Of a stretch of DNA of 64,000 nt, positions 1 through 8,956 are shown piece after piece. Each line of letters starts with the position of its first letter. The first letter of the stretch is position 1. Source of the DNA: Coriobacteriia bacterium (GTDB lineage Bacteria > Actinomycetota > Coriobacteriia > Coriobacteriales > UMGS124); NCBI GenBank assembly GCA_018368455.1, contig JAGZEG010000004.1:161776-225775 (forward strand), given 5' to 3'. Both the position numbers and the translations under genes were made by a program. The notes under the pieces are model-generated. The model made no database searches, was not told where the DNA came from, and saw only the letters and a program-made list of their open reading frames with translations.

Positions 1-1395
1 CCTGCCGGGCCCGTGTCGCTTGCGTTTTTTGGTACGGCGTTCGCCCGTACGTGGCTGACGCTCGTGTTCGTTGACCCCGGGGCTGTCACCAGGGGAGGGG
101 GAGCGATCACTCCCTGGCCCCACGCAATCTTCGACCTGGGGTTCTTTGCCATCTCGTTCGCCATCGCCTTGCTTGCGCGCAAACTCGTTCCGCTGGCGGC
201 GCGCCGCGGGGCGTGGGCTGCGACGCTCGCTGCCATGCTCGCCGTGTCCCTGGTGTTTTCCGCGGGGCTGTGGGTGGAGCTGCCGACGTGGGTCTGCGTT
301 GTGCTCAGCGTGGCGGGCGGTGCGGCCTATGGAGCGTACCTGTTGCTCAACGGAGAGGTGTTCGTCGGCGTCAGCCTGCTGCGCATCGTGCTCTACATGG
401 CGGGCTCTCGCGTGCTGAGCAGCGCACTCACGTGGGTCGTCCAGGCCTGTGACGCGCCTCGTCTTGCGTTCGTGCTTGCCGTCATGCCCTTCCTCGCCGT
501 CGGGCTTTCCCGTGCCGCCCTCGCGACGCTTGCGCCCTCCGAGCGCCAGCGTGCCGGCTATCCGCGCTTTGCCTTCCCGTGGAAGCTCATCGCGCTCGTC
601 GCTGTGTTCTCGTTCGCCTATGGTCTACGCCAGTCGACGCTGGCGGCTGTTGGAGCGGGCCAGCACGCGTCGTTCTCGACGGGACTCGCCATGGCGGTCG
701 TCTTTGTGGCGACGTACTTCTTCTCCGACCGCATCGACGTCGCACGTCTCTGCCGCCTTCCCCTGCCCGTCATGCTCTGCGGCCTGTTGCTCGTGCCGAC
801 AGAGGGCCTGTTCGGCGGCGTCGTGTCGTCCTACCTCGTCTCCATCGGCTACACGCTCATGACGCTGAGTATCGGGGTGCTGTTCTACGACATGAGTCAG
901 CGCACGGGCGTCGCCATCGTGCCGCTGCTCGCCGCAAACCAGGCGATGCAGATATTCATCGTGCTCGGCAATGCGACGTCAGGTGTTGTTGGCAGGCTGG
1001 CGCCGGACGCTTTCTCGGCGAGCCTCGTCGTGACCGTCTTGACGTGCCTGGCGCTCGTCGCCTCGTTCTTCCTGCTGTTCTCCGAGCGCGAGCTCGAGGC
1101 GCGCTGGGGCATCAAGGTGCTGAGCGGAGGCACTCTCGACGATGCTGCCCAGGCAGCAGACGACCTCGCCGAGCGCTGCAACGAGCTTGTGCGCGCCTAC
1201 GGTCTGACGTCGCGCGAGGCGGAGGTCCTCAATGCGTGGGCGCTGCGACGCGACCCCGCCACCATCGCCCAGAGCCTCTCGATTGCTCCGGGTACGCTCA
1301 AAGCCCACACGCGCCACATCTACGAGAAGATGGGCATCCACAGCCGCGAGGAGCTCTACGAGCTGCTCGGCCTCGAGTGGGGCACGCGCGAGTAG
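1..1395 (+). CDS. LuxR-family membrane regulator (5' end outside window)
   Basis: The reading frame is open from the first base, so the gene very probably starts upstream; the first in-window start is GTG at 13. From there it encodes 460 residues: about ten to twelve hydrophobic segments over roughly residues 1-365, a short linker, and a C-terminal LuxR/GerE helix-turn-helix (about 395-455, with LTSREAEVL and the recognition-helix stretch GTLKAHTRHIYEKMGIHSR). Proteins of this plan are common in Coriobacteriia and usually sit beside the respiratory reductase they control. The ligand is unknown; the membrane part presumably senses a small molecule. It converges on the next regulator with only 21 bp between the stops. 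Family assignment is firm; target gene and ligand are inference. Confidence 0.85.
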   Translation, partial: PAGPVSLAFFGTAFARTWLTLVFVDPGAVTRGGGAITPWPHAIFDLGFFAISFAIALLARKLVPLAARRGAWAATLAAMLAVSLVFSAGLWVELPTWVCVVLSVAGGAAYGAYLLLNGEVFVGVSLLRIVLYMAGSRVLSSALTWVVQACDAPRLAFVLAVMPFLAVGLSRAALATLAPSERQRAGYPRFAFPWKLIALVAVFSFAYGLRQSTLAAVGAGQHASFSTGLAMAVVFVATYFFSDRIDVARLCRLPLPVMLCGLLLVPTEGLFGGVVSSYLVSIGYTLMTLSIGVLFYDMSQRTGVAIVPLLAANQAMQIFIVLGNATSGVVGRLAPDAFSASLVVTVLTCLALVASFFLLFSERELEARWGIKVLSGGTLDDAAQAADDLAERCNELVRAYGLTSREAEVLNAWALRRDPATIAQSLSIAPGTLKAHTRHIYEKMGIHSREELYELLGLEWGTRE

Positions 1396-1416
1396 GCTAT
1401 GGTTGGCTGCGCCTAC

Positions 1417-2892
1417 CTATGCGGCCTCGCGCGTCCCAGCGTCCACGAGATCGATGAGCTCCTGCTGGCTGTGGACGTCGAGCTTGCGATAGATGCGTTT
1501 GACGTGTGTCTTCACTGTGTTGTACGACAGCGTGAGCTCGTCGCGGATGTGGTAGCCGTTATGGCCGCGCGCGAGCATGCCGAGCACCTCGCGCTCGCGT
1601 TCTGTCAGGCCGCAACGAGCCGTCAGCTTGTCGCAGGCAGCGTCGATGAGCTCGTCGCGCGAGGGGGTCGAGGCCTCGGCGACATCGGGCTCGCTCTCGG
1701 GCTCTACGTCACGGATGGTCTCGGCGAACGAGAACCCACGCAGGCCGAGCAGCACGTAGGCGAACAGACCCAGCACGGCGCTGCCGCTCACGAGCGCTGC
1801 GGCCTCCGGCACGGCGGAGAGCAACGCGTTGCACAGGTGCCCCAGGTCGGCGCCCACGAACGTGCCGGCTGATGACGCGATGGCTCCGCAGGCGAGCACG
1901 AGCAGCGAACCGCCGATGTTGCGGGAGCACAGCGCTGCTAAAACGATCCACAACAGGATGCGAAAGCACGTGTTGCCGGCGTAAAGCAGGCCATTCGACA
2001 ACGCACCGTTCGGCAGCGACTCGAGCGGGGCGAGTAGGAACCCGGCCACGACAAGCAAGGCGGCAACGGCGAAAAGCGCATCCTCACGTGCCCGGCCCTT
2101 CCACGGCAGCAAGAACCAGATGACGACGAGCGCCACGACGACGATCTGCACGTTGCTTGCCGCGGGCGTGAACAGGGAGATGCGCAGTGCGAGCGCGAAC
2201 CCAAACGCGACGGAGAATATAAACGAGAGCACGTATACCTGGTGAAACGGCGAGAGAAACGAGCGGGGGCTTGCCAGAGCGCGCAGCTCGGCACCTTGCG
2301 TCTGGGAAAGGTTTGCAAGCAGCGGCACGCCCGATCGCCACAGAAGGGCCGCGCAGATCGCGCACAGGGCGAGGCTGAGCCAGACGCCGGCGACGTAACC
2401 TGGTGCGGGCAGCACGCTCGTGATGAGCGTCTCGACCAGCAGGGCGCCGGCGATGCTCGCCGCGCTGAGCCGCGAGGGTCCAAGCTGGGCATAGGCCAAG
2501 CCAATGAGGTAAAACGGAAAGCTCTGGCCGACCGCGCGCCCCACGAGCCCCGCTGTCACGGCGGCGGCGTAGTCCGGTGCGAGGACGAGGACGACGGAGG
2601 AGGCTGCCGTCAGGATAAGGCTGCCGAGCAGCAGGGGCATCGGGCGGAGCAGGCGGGGCAGGCGCATGGCAGCGAGCAACACGAAGACCCCCACCGCGAT
2701 GCCGGCGAGCGTCTGGATCTCGCGCGCCAGGGGGAACACCTCGCTCGTCACCGGGAAGATCGCGTTGTTGAGCAACCAGGTCTGGGCTGTGTCGCAGGCA
2801 AGCGCGACCGCGTAGATGACAGCGAGACACACAGGGGAGGCCGCATGCGCGGCGCCCGCTTGTTCGGTGCCCATCTCGGAGCCGCGTGCCAT
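1417..2892 (-). CDS. LuxR-family membrane regulator, divergent from flavoprotein
   Basis: This encodes 491 residues with a many-pass membrane N-terminal part (about residues 20-390) and a C-terminal LuxR helix-turn-helix (about 425-485; LTEREREVLGMLARG, then YNTVKTHVKRIYRKL). I chose ATG at 2892 because GAAAGGGGG lies 4-5 bases before it; an in-frame ATG pair at 2922 has no comparable RBS. The gene is transcribed away from the Tat flavoprotein at 3114, and the shared intergenic region holds an ACCCC-N4-GGGGT palindrome. This arrangement, a membrane LuxR divergent from a fumarate-reductase-like flavoprotein, is typical of gut Coriobacteriia, where such regulators are thought to respond to the reductase substrate. 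Regulation of the neighbour is inference from synteny. Confidence 0.87.
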   Translation of the reverse strand: MARGSEMGTEQAGAAHAASPVCLAVIYAVALACDTAQTWLLNNAIFPVTSEVFPLAREIQTLAGIAVGVFVLLAAMRLPRLLRPMPLLLGSLILTAASSVVLVLAPDYAAAVTAGLVGRAVGQSFPFYLIGLAYAQLGPSRLSAASIAGALLVETLITSVLPAPGYVAGVWLSLALCAICAALLWRSGVPLLANLSQTQGAELRALASPRSFLSPFHQVYVLSFIFSVAFGFALALRISLFTPAASNVQIVVVALVVIWFLLPWKGRAREDALFAVAALLVVAGFLLAPLESLPNGALSNGLLYAGNTCFRILLWIVLAALCSRNIGGSLLVLACGAIASSAGTFVGADLGHLCNALLSAVPEAAALVSGSAVLGLFAYVLLGLRGFSFAETIRDVEPESEPDVAEASTPSRDELIDAACDKLTARCGLTEREREVLGMLARGHNGYHIRDELTLSYNTVKTHVKRIYRKLDVHSQQELIDLVDAGTREAA

Positions 2893-2983
2893 GGTGCCCC
2901 CTTTCGCCCATCTTGCCATCACGGTGCCTCATTCGCTGCGTTCGCAGACAGTGTAACCGCATTGACCTGCGATTTCAACAGAT

Positions 2984-2997
2984 ACCCCTCCAGGGGT
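2984..2997. promoter_or_regulatory. Candidate LuxR operator between regulator and flavoprotein 1
   Basis: The palindrome ACCCC-TCCA-GGGGT (5-bp arms) lies in the divergent intergenic region, 117 bp before the flavoprotein start. Related palindromes lie upstream of the second flavoprotein (47403-47419 and 47459-47475). Binding by the neighbouring LuxR proteins is inferred from position and recurrence only. Confidence 0.5.
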
Positions 2998-3113
2998 GAC
3001 TCCGCGGGACGGCACGGGGGAGTAGCGTCACAAAGCGCACGAGGGGAGCGGTGCGTTCTACCTTCGCTTCGATCCCCTCACTCGGATTTCCTCTCACGAA
3101 AGGAAGCTCATCC

Positions 3114-4868
3114 ATGGAACTCACCCGTCGCTCGTTCGTCGCCGGCGCCACGGCCGCCTCCGCCCTTGCCGCTACCGGCGTTGCCTCCGCCATGGCTGCC
3201 GAAGGCTCTGCCGCCAAGGACGAGAAGGCTGCCCCTGCCGAGGAGAGTGCCTCCTACTCGCAGACGCACGAGCCGCCCACGTGGGGCGTCGAGCACATGG
3301 CTGACATCGACTGGCTCGGCACGGCGCCCGAGATCGCCGAGGCTGACATCGTCGAGACGAAGGAGACGGACCTGCTCATCATCGGTGCGGGCAACGCCGG
3401 CATGGTCGCCGCCGCCACCGCCTCTGACCTCGGTCTGAACTTCGAGCTCTGCGAGAAGACGGCCGTGCTCGGCACGACGCGCAACTGGTACGGCGTCTGC
3501 AACTCCACGCAGTGCGTCGAGGCCGGCAAGCAGGCTGACCCGCTGTTCATGCTCAACGAGCTCACGCGCTACGCCAACGGCAAGGTGAACCAGAAGGTCA
3601 TCAAGAACTGGCTCGACAACTCGGCCGAGATGAGCGACTGGCTCGTCGCGCTCATGGACGGCTACGGCTTCGACGTTTACTTCGAGACGAACACGGGCAA
3701 CGAGCAGGGCGCCGGCGGCTGCCACTACTTCTGCGCGCCGACGCAGCACAACTTCAACGCCCGCGAGGACCAGCCGGAGCAGTACAAGGACAAGTCGCGC
3801 AACGAGCTGCTTGAGGACTACATCTCTCAGACGGGCCACGCCATCAACTACCAGTACGACCTCGCCAAGCTCGTGCGCGACGGCGACGGCCCCGTGACGG
3901 GCGCCATCTTCAGTACGCCCGACGGCTACGTCCAGATCAACGCCAAGAACGTGCTGCTCACGACTGGTGGCTACGCGGGCAACTACGAGATGCTCGAGGC
4001 GCTCAACCCGATGCTCGTTCGTTGCACGACGGCCCAGGGTGGCTGGGTGTTCGACACGGGCATGGGCATCAAGGCGGCCATGTGGGTCGGCGCCGAGAAG
4101 GACGTCGAGCCTACGGGCATGATCTGGGACCGCGGCGTCACCGAGCCCGGCACGCCGTGCGGCTTTGTGCGCGACGAGGAGACGGGCGGCTGGAAGTTCC
4201 CGCATGAGGGGCAGTTCAACCCGGCGTCCCAGCCGTTCCTGCGCGTCAACGCCGAGGGCGAGCGCTTCATGAACGAGAGCGGCCCCTACGACTGGAACGT
4301 GTACTGCTCGAGCCAGCAGACGTACGGCACGTGGAAGACGGTGTGGGACGCCAACTTCAAGGATGACGTCGTCAAGTTCGACAAGCTGGGCTGCGCGAGC
4401 CTCACGATCATCATGCGCGACATGTTCATGGACGAGGGCGGCACGTTCGACCAGATGGCTGCCGAGGGCACACTCGTGAAGGCCGACACGCTCGAGGAGC
4501 TGGCAGAGGGTCTGAACGTGCCCGTCGACACGTTCCTGGCGACGGTCGAGCGCTACAACGAGATGGCCGAGAGCGGCGTGGACGAGGACTTCGGCAAGGA
4601 GGACTACCGCCTCTCGACGCTCAAGACGCCGCCGTTCTACGGCGTGACGTGCGGCGGCACGATCCTGTGCACGGGCGACGGCCTCAAGATCAACGAGCAC
4701 ATGCAGGTCAAGGACACGCAGAACCAGGTCATCGAGGGCCTGTACGCGGCGGGCGACTGCTCGGGCAGCTTCTTCTCGGGCGTGTATCCCGAGCTGTTCC
4801 CGGGCCTTGCCTGCGGTCGCACGATGACTGAGGCCCGTCAGGCCGTCAAGTTCATTGCGGGCGAGTAA
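3114..4868 (+). CDS. Tat-exported FAD-dependent reductase (fumarate reductase flavoprotein-like)
   Basis: The protein has 584 residues. The start at 3114 is set by AGGAAG seven bases upstream. It opens with a twin-arginine signal (TRRSFVAG, arginines 5-6, then an Ala-rich stretch). A Rossmann FAD site follows at about residue 85 (DLLIIGAGNAGMVAA, with its acidic strand end near ELCEK), and the C-terminal FAD-contacting segment GLYAAGDCSG is near residue 541. This is the flavoprotein family of fumarate reductase, urocanate reductase and related periplasmic respiratory reductases. No heme-binding CXXCH motif is present, so electrons must come from a separate donor. The acceptor cannot be read from sequence. 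It is transcribed divergently from a LuxR membrane regulator. A paralogue with the same logic sits at 47631. Confidence 0.85.
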   Translation: MELTRRSFVAGATAASALAATGVASAMAAEGSAAKDEKAAPAEESASYSQTHEPPTWGVEHMADIDWLGTAPEIAEADIVETKETDLLIIGAGNAGMVAAATASDLGLNFELCEKTAVLGTTRNWYGVCNSTQCVEAGKQADPLFMLNELTRYANGKVNQKVIKNWLDNSAEMSDWLVALMDGYGFDVYFETNTGNEQGAGGCHYFCAPTQHNFNAREDQPEQYKDKSRNELLEDYISQTGHAINYQYDLAKLVRDGDGPVTGAIFSTPDGYVQINAKNVLLTTGGYAGNYEMLEALNPMLVRCTTAQGGWVFDTGMGIKAAMWVGAEKDVEPTGMIWDRGVTEPGTPCGFVRDEETGGWKFPHEGQFNPASQPFLRVNAEGERFMNESGPYDWNVYCSSQQTYGTWKTVWDANFKDDVVKFDKLGCASLTIIMRDMFMDEGGTFDQMAAEGTLVKADTLEELAEGLNVPVDTFLATVERYNEMAESGVDEDFGKEDYRLSTLKTPPFYGVTCGGTILCTGDGLKINEHMQVKDTQNQVIEGLYAAGDCSGSFFSGVYPELFPGLACGRTMTEARQAVKFIAGE

Positions 4869-5109
4869 GGCTCGCGAAAAAGGCTTCGTAAAGGTCGCCT
4901 CGGCATGGACGAAAAACTCGTCTGAGCTGGGGCGGCCTTCCGATTTTGGAGGCTGGGATACTGGTGGGCTGAGTTGCGCCGCTCATTTTGGTGGCATAAC
5001 AAGCCGGGGGCGTCGATAACATTGGCTCGTCTTTTGGGGTATACGAGAGGCAGACGGGGTACTGTGGCCCCGCATCCCCGCATCGACCCCAAGAGGAGGC
5101 CCTGACCCC

Positions 5110-6138
5110 ATGGCTATCAACAAGGCGGTACTCGCCGCGTTCAAGGCGGCCTCGCGGCTCAAGGCCGACATCCGCAAGAGCTACAAAGCCCAACGCGTCA
5201 TGGAGGACGTCGCCTCGGGCATGGGTCTGCCCAACCTGCGCTGCTCCACGAGCGACATTACGGCGCACGCCGACGACGGTTACGACATCCCGCTGCGCGT
5301 GTTCACGCCACGTGACATAGACTTCTCGTTTGCCGAGGGGCTCCAGGTCAGTGAAGACTTCCGCGGCACGATTCTGTTCTTCCACGGCGGCGGCTGGGTC
5401 AACGGCGATGTCGACTTCTACTCCGACGCCTGCGCCCGCACGGCCGTCATGCTCGAGCGGCGCGTCGTTGCCGTCGACTATCGCCGCGCCCCCGAGCACC
5501 GCTTCCCGACGGCTCCCGAGGACTGCTATGCCGCCATGCGCCAGTTGCTCTCCGGCGAGCTGCTCCCCGACGTCGACCCTGCCCATGTCACGCTGTTCGG
5601 CGACAGCGCAGGCGGCAACCTCGCGGCTGTTGTCTCGCTCATGGCGCGTGACCGCGGCGAGTTCGAGCCACGTCCCCAGATGCTGCTCTACCCCGCCACC
5701 TACGACGATCACACGCCGACGTCGCGCTTCGACTCTGTGCGCGACAACGGCCACGACTACCTGCTGACGTCCGAGGAGGTCGAGGGGTACATGGACCTGT
5801 ACGCCTCTGATCCCCGCGACCGCAAGAACCCCTATTTTGCGCCGTTGCTTGCCCCTGACCTCTCGGGTCAGCCTCGCACGCTCGTCATGACGGCCGAATA
5901 TTGCCCGTTGCGCGACGAGGGCGAGGCCTACGCCGCTCGTCTTGCGCAGGCTGGTGCCGACGTGTCGTGCTACCGTGTACTCGATGCCGTTCATGGGTAT
6001 CTTCTCTACCCGTCTGTGCTCGACATCGTCAAAGACACGTATCGCATCATGCGGCACTTCCTTGACGGTGACGAGCTCGTGCAATCGGAAGAGGACCCGT
6101 CGTGGCTCGAGATCAGTGGTACCGACTCGACAATGTAG
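5110..6138 (+). CDS. Alpha/beta hydrolase, hormone-sensitive-lipase type esterase
   Basis: The protein has 342 residues. The oxyanion-hole motif HGGG is near residue 92, the nucleophile elbow GDSAGGN is near 164-170 (Ser 166), an acidic triad candidate is in RDEGEAYA and the histidine in AVHGYLLYP near the C-terminus, which is the order expected for HSL-family carboxylesterases. There is no signal peptide, so it should be cytoplasmic. The start at 5110 follows a GAGGAGG RBS by about ten bases. Its 3' end overlaps the next gene by 37 bp. The three-gene string hydrolase / condensation-type acyltransferase / zinc-ribbon membrane protein suggests a common pathway of acyl ester formation and turnover. 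The substrate is unknown. Confidence 0.85.
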   Translation: MAINKAVLAAFKAASRLKADIRKSYKAQRVMEDVASGMGLPNLRCSTSDITAHADDGYDIPLRVFTPRDIDFSFAEGLQVSEDFRGTILFFHGGGWVNGDVDFYSDACARTAVMLERRVVAVDYRRAPEHRFPTAPEDCYAAMRQLLSGELLPDVDPAHVTLFGDSAGGNLAAVVSLMARDRGEFEPRPQMLLYPATYDDHTPTSRFDSVRDNGHDYLLTSEEVEGYMDLYASDPRDRKNPYFAPLLAPDLSGQPRTLVMTAEYCPLRDEGEAYAARLAQAGADVSCYRVLDAVHGYLLYPSVLDIVKDTYRIMRHFLDGDELVQSEEDPSWLEISGTDSTM

Positions 6139-7439
6139 GCAAGTTCTACGCCTCCCAGGCGGGCAGCACGACGCAGACGGTTTTCCGCTACGCCGCGACG
6201 CTCGCCGACGACGTGGACCCGGCCGTGCTACAACAAGCTCTCGACGCGACGGTCGAGCTGTTTCCGAGCTTTAACGTCTGCCTGCGCAGCGGCTTTTTCT
6301 GGCACTATCTGCAGCAGGCGTCCACCACGCCGCTCGTCGAGGCTGAGATCCTGCCCATCTGCTACGGCCTACATGCCAACGCGCGCAGCGTGCTGTTCCG
6401 CGTGAGCTACTACGGGCCGCGCATCAACTTCGAGGTGTCGCACATCGTCTCGGACGGTCGGGGCAGCCTGTCGTTCTTCAAGGCCCTGCTCAGCGCCTAC
6501 ATCCAGCGGCGCTACGACGTGGAGGGCGTGAGCGAGGAGTACGATGGCTCCGACGCGCAGAAGGCCGAGGATAGCTTCGACAAGTACTTCGACCGGCGGG
6601 CGGCCGGCAGCTCCAAGCCGCCACGCGCCTATCACCTCACGGGCTGGCGTGACACGGCCGACCCCACGTTCTTCGAGCTGCACCTGAGCGTGAAGCCGGT
6701 TCTGAGCTTGGCCCGCGGCCTGGGCGTGAGCCTGACGTCGCTCGTCATCGCGGCGCTCATGGTCGCCATTCGCGACGAGATGGCCCAGCGCGATCGCGGC
6801 AAGGCGATCGTGCTCGACGTCCCCGTTGACCTGCGCCAGTTCTTTCCCTCGGTCACGGCGAAGAACTTCTTTGGCCTCGCCTACGTGTCGTGGGTGCCGG
6901 CGCACGATCCCGACGCGGGCCTCGAAGAGGTCGCGCGCATCGTGCACGCCCAGCTCAAGGGCGTCATCGACCCCGAGCAGCTCAAGCTCAGGATGAACGC
7001 CATGGTCGCGCTCGAGAAGAACCCGCTGCTGCGCTTTGCCCCGCTCGTGCTCAAGGACGCCGTGCTCGCGCTCGCTGACCACATGGTCGCCGGTCAGACA
7101 ACGACGACGGTCTCGAACCTCGGCGTCATCCGGCTGGACGAGCGCTTGACGCCCTACGTGCGCGACATCAACATCCTGACGTCGACGCGGGGGCTCAACG
7201 TGACGCTGTGCTCGTTTGGCGACGACCTGAGCATCGGTGTCTCCACGGTGTTCTCCAACCCCAACGTCGTGAAGAACTTCGCGCGGACGTTCACGGCCCG
7301 GGGCGTGCCCGCGCGGCTCAACGTCAACCGCACGCGCGAGGACCTGGCGCAGGATCGCGTCGAGACGCAGTTCGAGCTGTCCGTGCGCCGCATGGGGGAG
7401 CGCCGTGGGACGGCGCAGGGAAAGGGGGCGCGGCGATGA
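6102..7439 (+). CDS. Condensation/acetyltransferase-like acyltransferase
   Basis: The protein has 445 residues and starts with GTG at 6102, six bases after GGAAGAGGA, inside the end of the hydrolase gene. The key motif is SHIVSDG near residue 113, which fits the H-x3-D-G active site of the CoA-dependent acyltransferase, condensation and alcohol-acetyltransferase superfamily; the histidine is the general base. The C-terminal half carries VSNLGVI and the DFG-like region (SFGDDLSIGVST) typical of the second lobe. Likely cytoplasmic. It could transfer an acyl chain onto an alcohol, sugar or lipid; no carrier protein is nearby, so a nonribosomal peptide role is unlikely. Translational coupling on both sides argues for a shared function. 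Confidence 0.75.
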   Translation: MARDQWYRLDNVGKFYASQAGSTTQTVFRYAATLADDVDPAVLQQALDATVELFPSFNVCLRSGFFWHYLQQASTTPLVEAEILPICYGLHANARSVLFRVSYYGPRINFEVSHIVSDGRGSLSFFKALLSAYIQRRYDVEGVSEEYDGSDAQKAEDSFDKYFDRRAAGSSKPPRAYHLTGWRDTADPTFFELHLSVKPVLSLARGLGVSLTSLVIAALMVAIRDEMAQRDRGKAIVLDVPVDLRQFFPSVTAKNFFGLAYVSWVPAHDPDAGLEEVARIVHAQLKGVIDPEQLKLRMNAMVALEKNPLLRFAPLVLKDAVLALADHMVAGQTTTTVSNLGVIRLDERLTPYVRDINILTSTRGLNVTLCSFGDDLSIGVSTVFSNPNVVKNFARTFTARGVPARLNVNRTREDLAQDRVETQFELSVRRMGERRGTAQGKGARR

Positions 7440-8092
7440 GACGCTGCGACAAGTGCGGTATCGACGTGGCAGGCGACCTCGACCTTTGCCCGCTGTGCCA
7501 AGCGCGCCTCTCCGGCGAGCCGAGTCGCGCGCCGTTTCCGCGCAATCAGGTGCGTCGTTCCGGGGCCATGGCGCTGCGAGTGCTTGCGTTCGTGACGGGG
7601 CTCGGTGTGCTCGCGCTCATCTTCCTCGGCCTGATGCTGCACCTGCCGGGCGGCATCGTGGCAACGGGGTGCGTTGCGCTGCTCGTTAACTATGCGTTCG
7701 TGCGCCACATGCTCATGCACACGCCCGACTTCCTGCGGCTCGTCGTGCGCTACTTCCTCATCTTGCTGCTGCTCGCCTTCGTCTGGTTTGCGCTGACGGG
7801 CAACCTCGTCGTGACGACGTACGTCATACCGAGCATCTGTCTGCTGGCGCTCGTGTTCGACGCGGTGCTCGTCTGCGTGTTCCGAGGGACGTTCGTATCG
7901 GGCTACGCCAAATACCTGCTGTTCGACGTCGTTCTGGGCATCTGCCCGCTGGCTCTCGTGGCGACGGGCCTGACGACGTGGGACATCCTGGCGTACGTGA
8001 GTGCCCTCGTTGCCTGCGTGCTGCTGCTCGCCCTCGTCGTGTTCATGCACGAGCGCCTCGTCGCCGAGCTGCGCAAGCTGTTTGCGGCGTAG
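7436..8092 (+). CDS. Zinc-ribbon membrane protein (DUF6320-like)
   Basis: The protein has 218 residues. Its ATG overlaps the preceding stop (ATGA). The N-terminus carries four cysteines as CDKC and CPLC (residues 4-21), a zinc ribbon. About six hydrophobic segments follow from residue 40 to 210. I recall DUF6320 proteins occurring next to alcohol-acetyltransferase-like genes in Clostridia and Coriobacteriia, and this gene fits that order; the family name rests on memory of that context rather than on a search. No enzymatic motif is visible. A plausible role is membrane anchoring or lipid/substrate handling for the two cytoplasmic enzymes encoded just upstream. Confidence 0.65.
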   Translation: MRRCDKCGIDVAGDLDLCPLCQARLSGEPSRAPFPRNQVRRSGAMALRVLAFVTGLGVLALIFLGLMLHLPGGIVATGCVALLVNYAFVRHMLMHTPDFLRLVVRYFLILLLLAFVWFALTGNLVVTTYVIPSICLLALVFDAVLVCVFRGTFVSGYAKYLLFDVVLGICPLALVATGLTTWDILAYVSALVACVLLLALVVFMHERLVAELRKLFAA

Positions 8093-8108
8093 GGGCAGTC
8101 CACAGCGA

Positions 8109-8124
8109 GTGACGAAGGCGTCAT
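8109..8124. promoter_or_regulatory. Candidate response-regulator box before the two-component genes
   Basis: GTGACG-AAGG-CGTCAT is a near copy of the palindrome found before both downstream ABC operons (10102-10117 and 13320-13335). A TACAAT hexamer follows at 8162-8167. The inference is autoregulation by the response regulator at 8216. Confidence 0.55.
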
Positions 8125-8215
8125 AGTCGCGCGGACGGTCTCATGGCGATGTGGGGCGGCTTACAATGGATGGTGGCCCTCCGCTCCCTGCGCCTTGTCG
8201 AAAGCGAGCGCTTTC

Positions 8216-8956
8216 ATGCCCCTGTCACCTGCCATGCCTTCATCTGCCCCTGCGCGTCTGCTCCTCGTCGAGGATGACCCCACGCTTGTTGCCCGGCTCA
8301 CGGGGTTTCTCGGCGGCGAGGGCTTCTTCGTGCGCTCGACGTCCACGCAGGACGGGGCGCTGTCGTTGCTCGCGGCGGAGCGCTTTGACGTGGCGCTTGT
8401 CGACATAGGACTTGCCCAGGGTACGGGCTTTGCGGTGTGCGCGGCGGCCAAGGCGCGGCCCGACGGCGGTGTGCCTGTCATATTCCTCACGGCGGCCAAC
8501 GACGAGTTCTCGACGGTGGCAGGCCTCGACATGGGTGCTGACGACTACGTGAGCAAGCCGTTTCGGCCGCGCGAACTCGTGAGCCGCATCCGCAGCGTAC
8601 TGCGTCGCAGCGGTCGCCAGCAGGCCGTGCTGTCGCTGGGTGACGTGCGTTTGGACACAGCGCGCGGCGTCGCGACGAAGGCGGGACGTGAGCTGTTTCT
8701 CTCGGCGCTTGAATATCGCCTGCTTCTCACGTTCATGAACGCGCCCGGAGCCATCCTGAGCCGCGCCCAGCTCGCTGATGCCATCTGGGACGCTGCCGGC
8801 GAGTACGTCGAGGACAACACGCTGACGGTCTACGTGAAGCGCCTGCGCGACAAGATCGAGGACGACCCGAGCAGCCCGCGCCTCATCACGACGGTGCGCG
8901 GCATCGGTTATCGCGTGGCGGGGGAGGGCTCGGCGACGGGCGAGGTGCAGCTGTGA
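8216..8956 (+). CDS. OmpR/PhoB-family response regulator
   Basis: The protein has 246 residues from ATG 8216; TTG 8195 and ATG 8234 are alternatives, and none has a clear RBS. An N-terminal receiver domain begins at RLLLVEDDP, with the phospho-acceptor aspartate in ALVDIGL (about residue 63) and the conserved lysine in DDYVSKPFRPREL. A C-terminal winged helix follows (about 135-235; LEYRLLLTF and TVYVKRLRDKIEDD, ending VRGIGYRV). It partners the histidine kinase that overlaps its 3' end (8953). The recurring GTGACG palindromes before its own gene and before both ABC operons suggest it controls all three units, as expected for antimicrobial-peptide sensing systems. Confidence 0.9.
   Translation: MPLSPAMPSSAPARLLLVEDDPTLVARLTGFLGGEGFFVRSTSTQDGALSLLAAERFDVALVDIGLAQGTGFAVCAAAKARPDGGVPVIFLTAANDEFSTVAGLDMGADDYVSKPFRPRELVSRIRSVLRRSGRQQAVLSLGDVRLDTARGVATKAGRELFLSALEYRLLLTFMNAPGAILSRAQLADAIWDAAGEYVEDNTLTVYVKRLRDKIEDDPSSPRLITTVRGIGYRVAGEGSATGEVQL

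Noticed and set aside
3108..4700. 530-residue minus-strand ORF opposite flavoprotein 1
   Set aside because: High-GC shadow frame of a strongly supported gene; its translation is low-complexity Val/Glu/Arg/Leu with no domain and the plus frame has Tat, FAD and family motifs.
8161..8532. Minus-strand ORFs overlapping the response regulator
   Set aside because: They lack RBS and recognisable domains and arise from the GC-rich opposite strand of a well-supported receiver domain gene.
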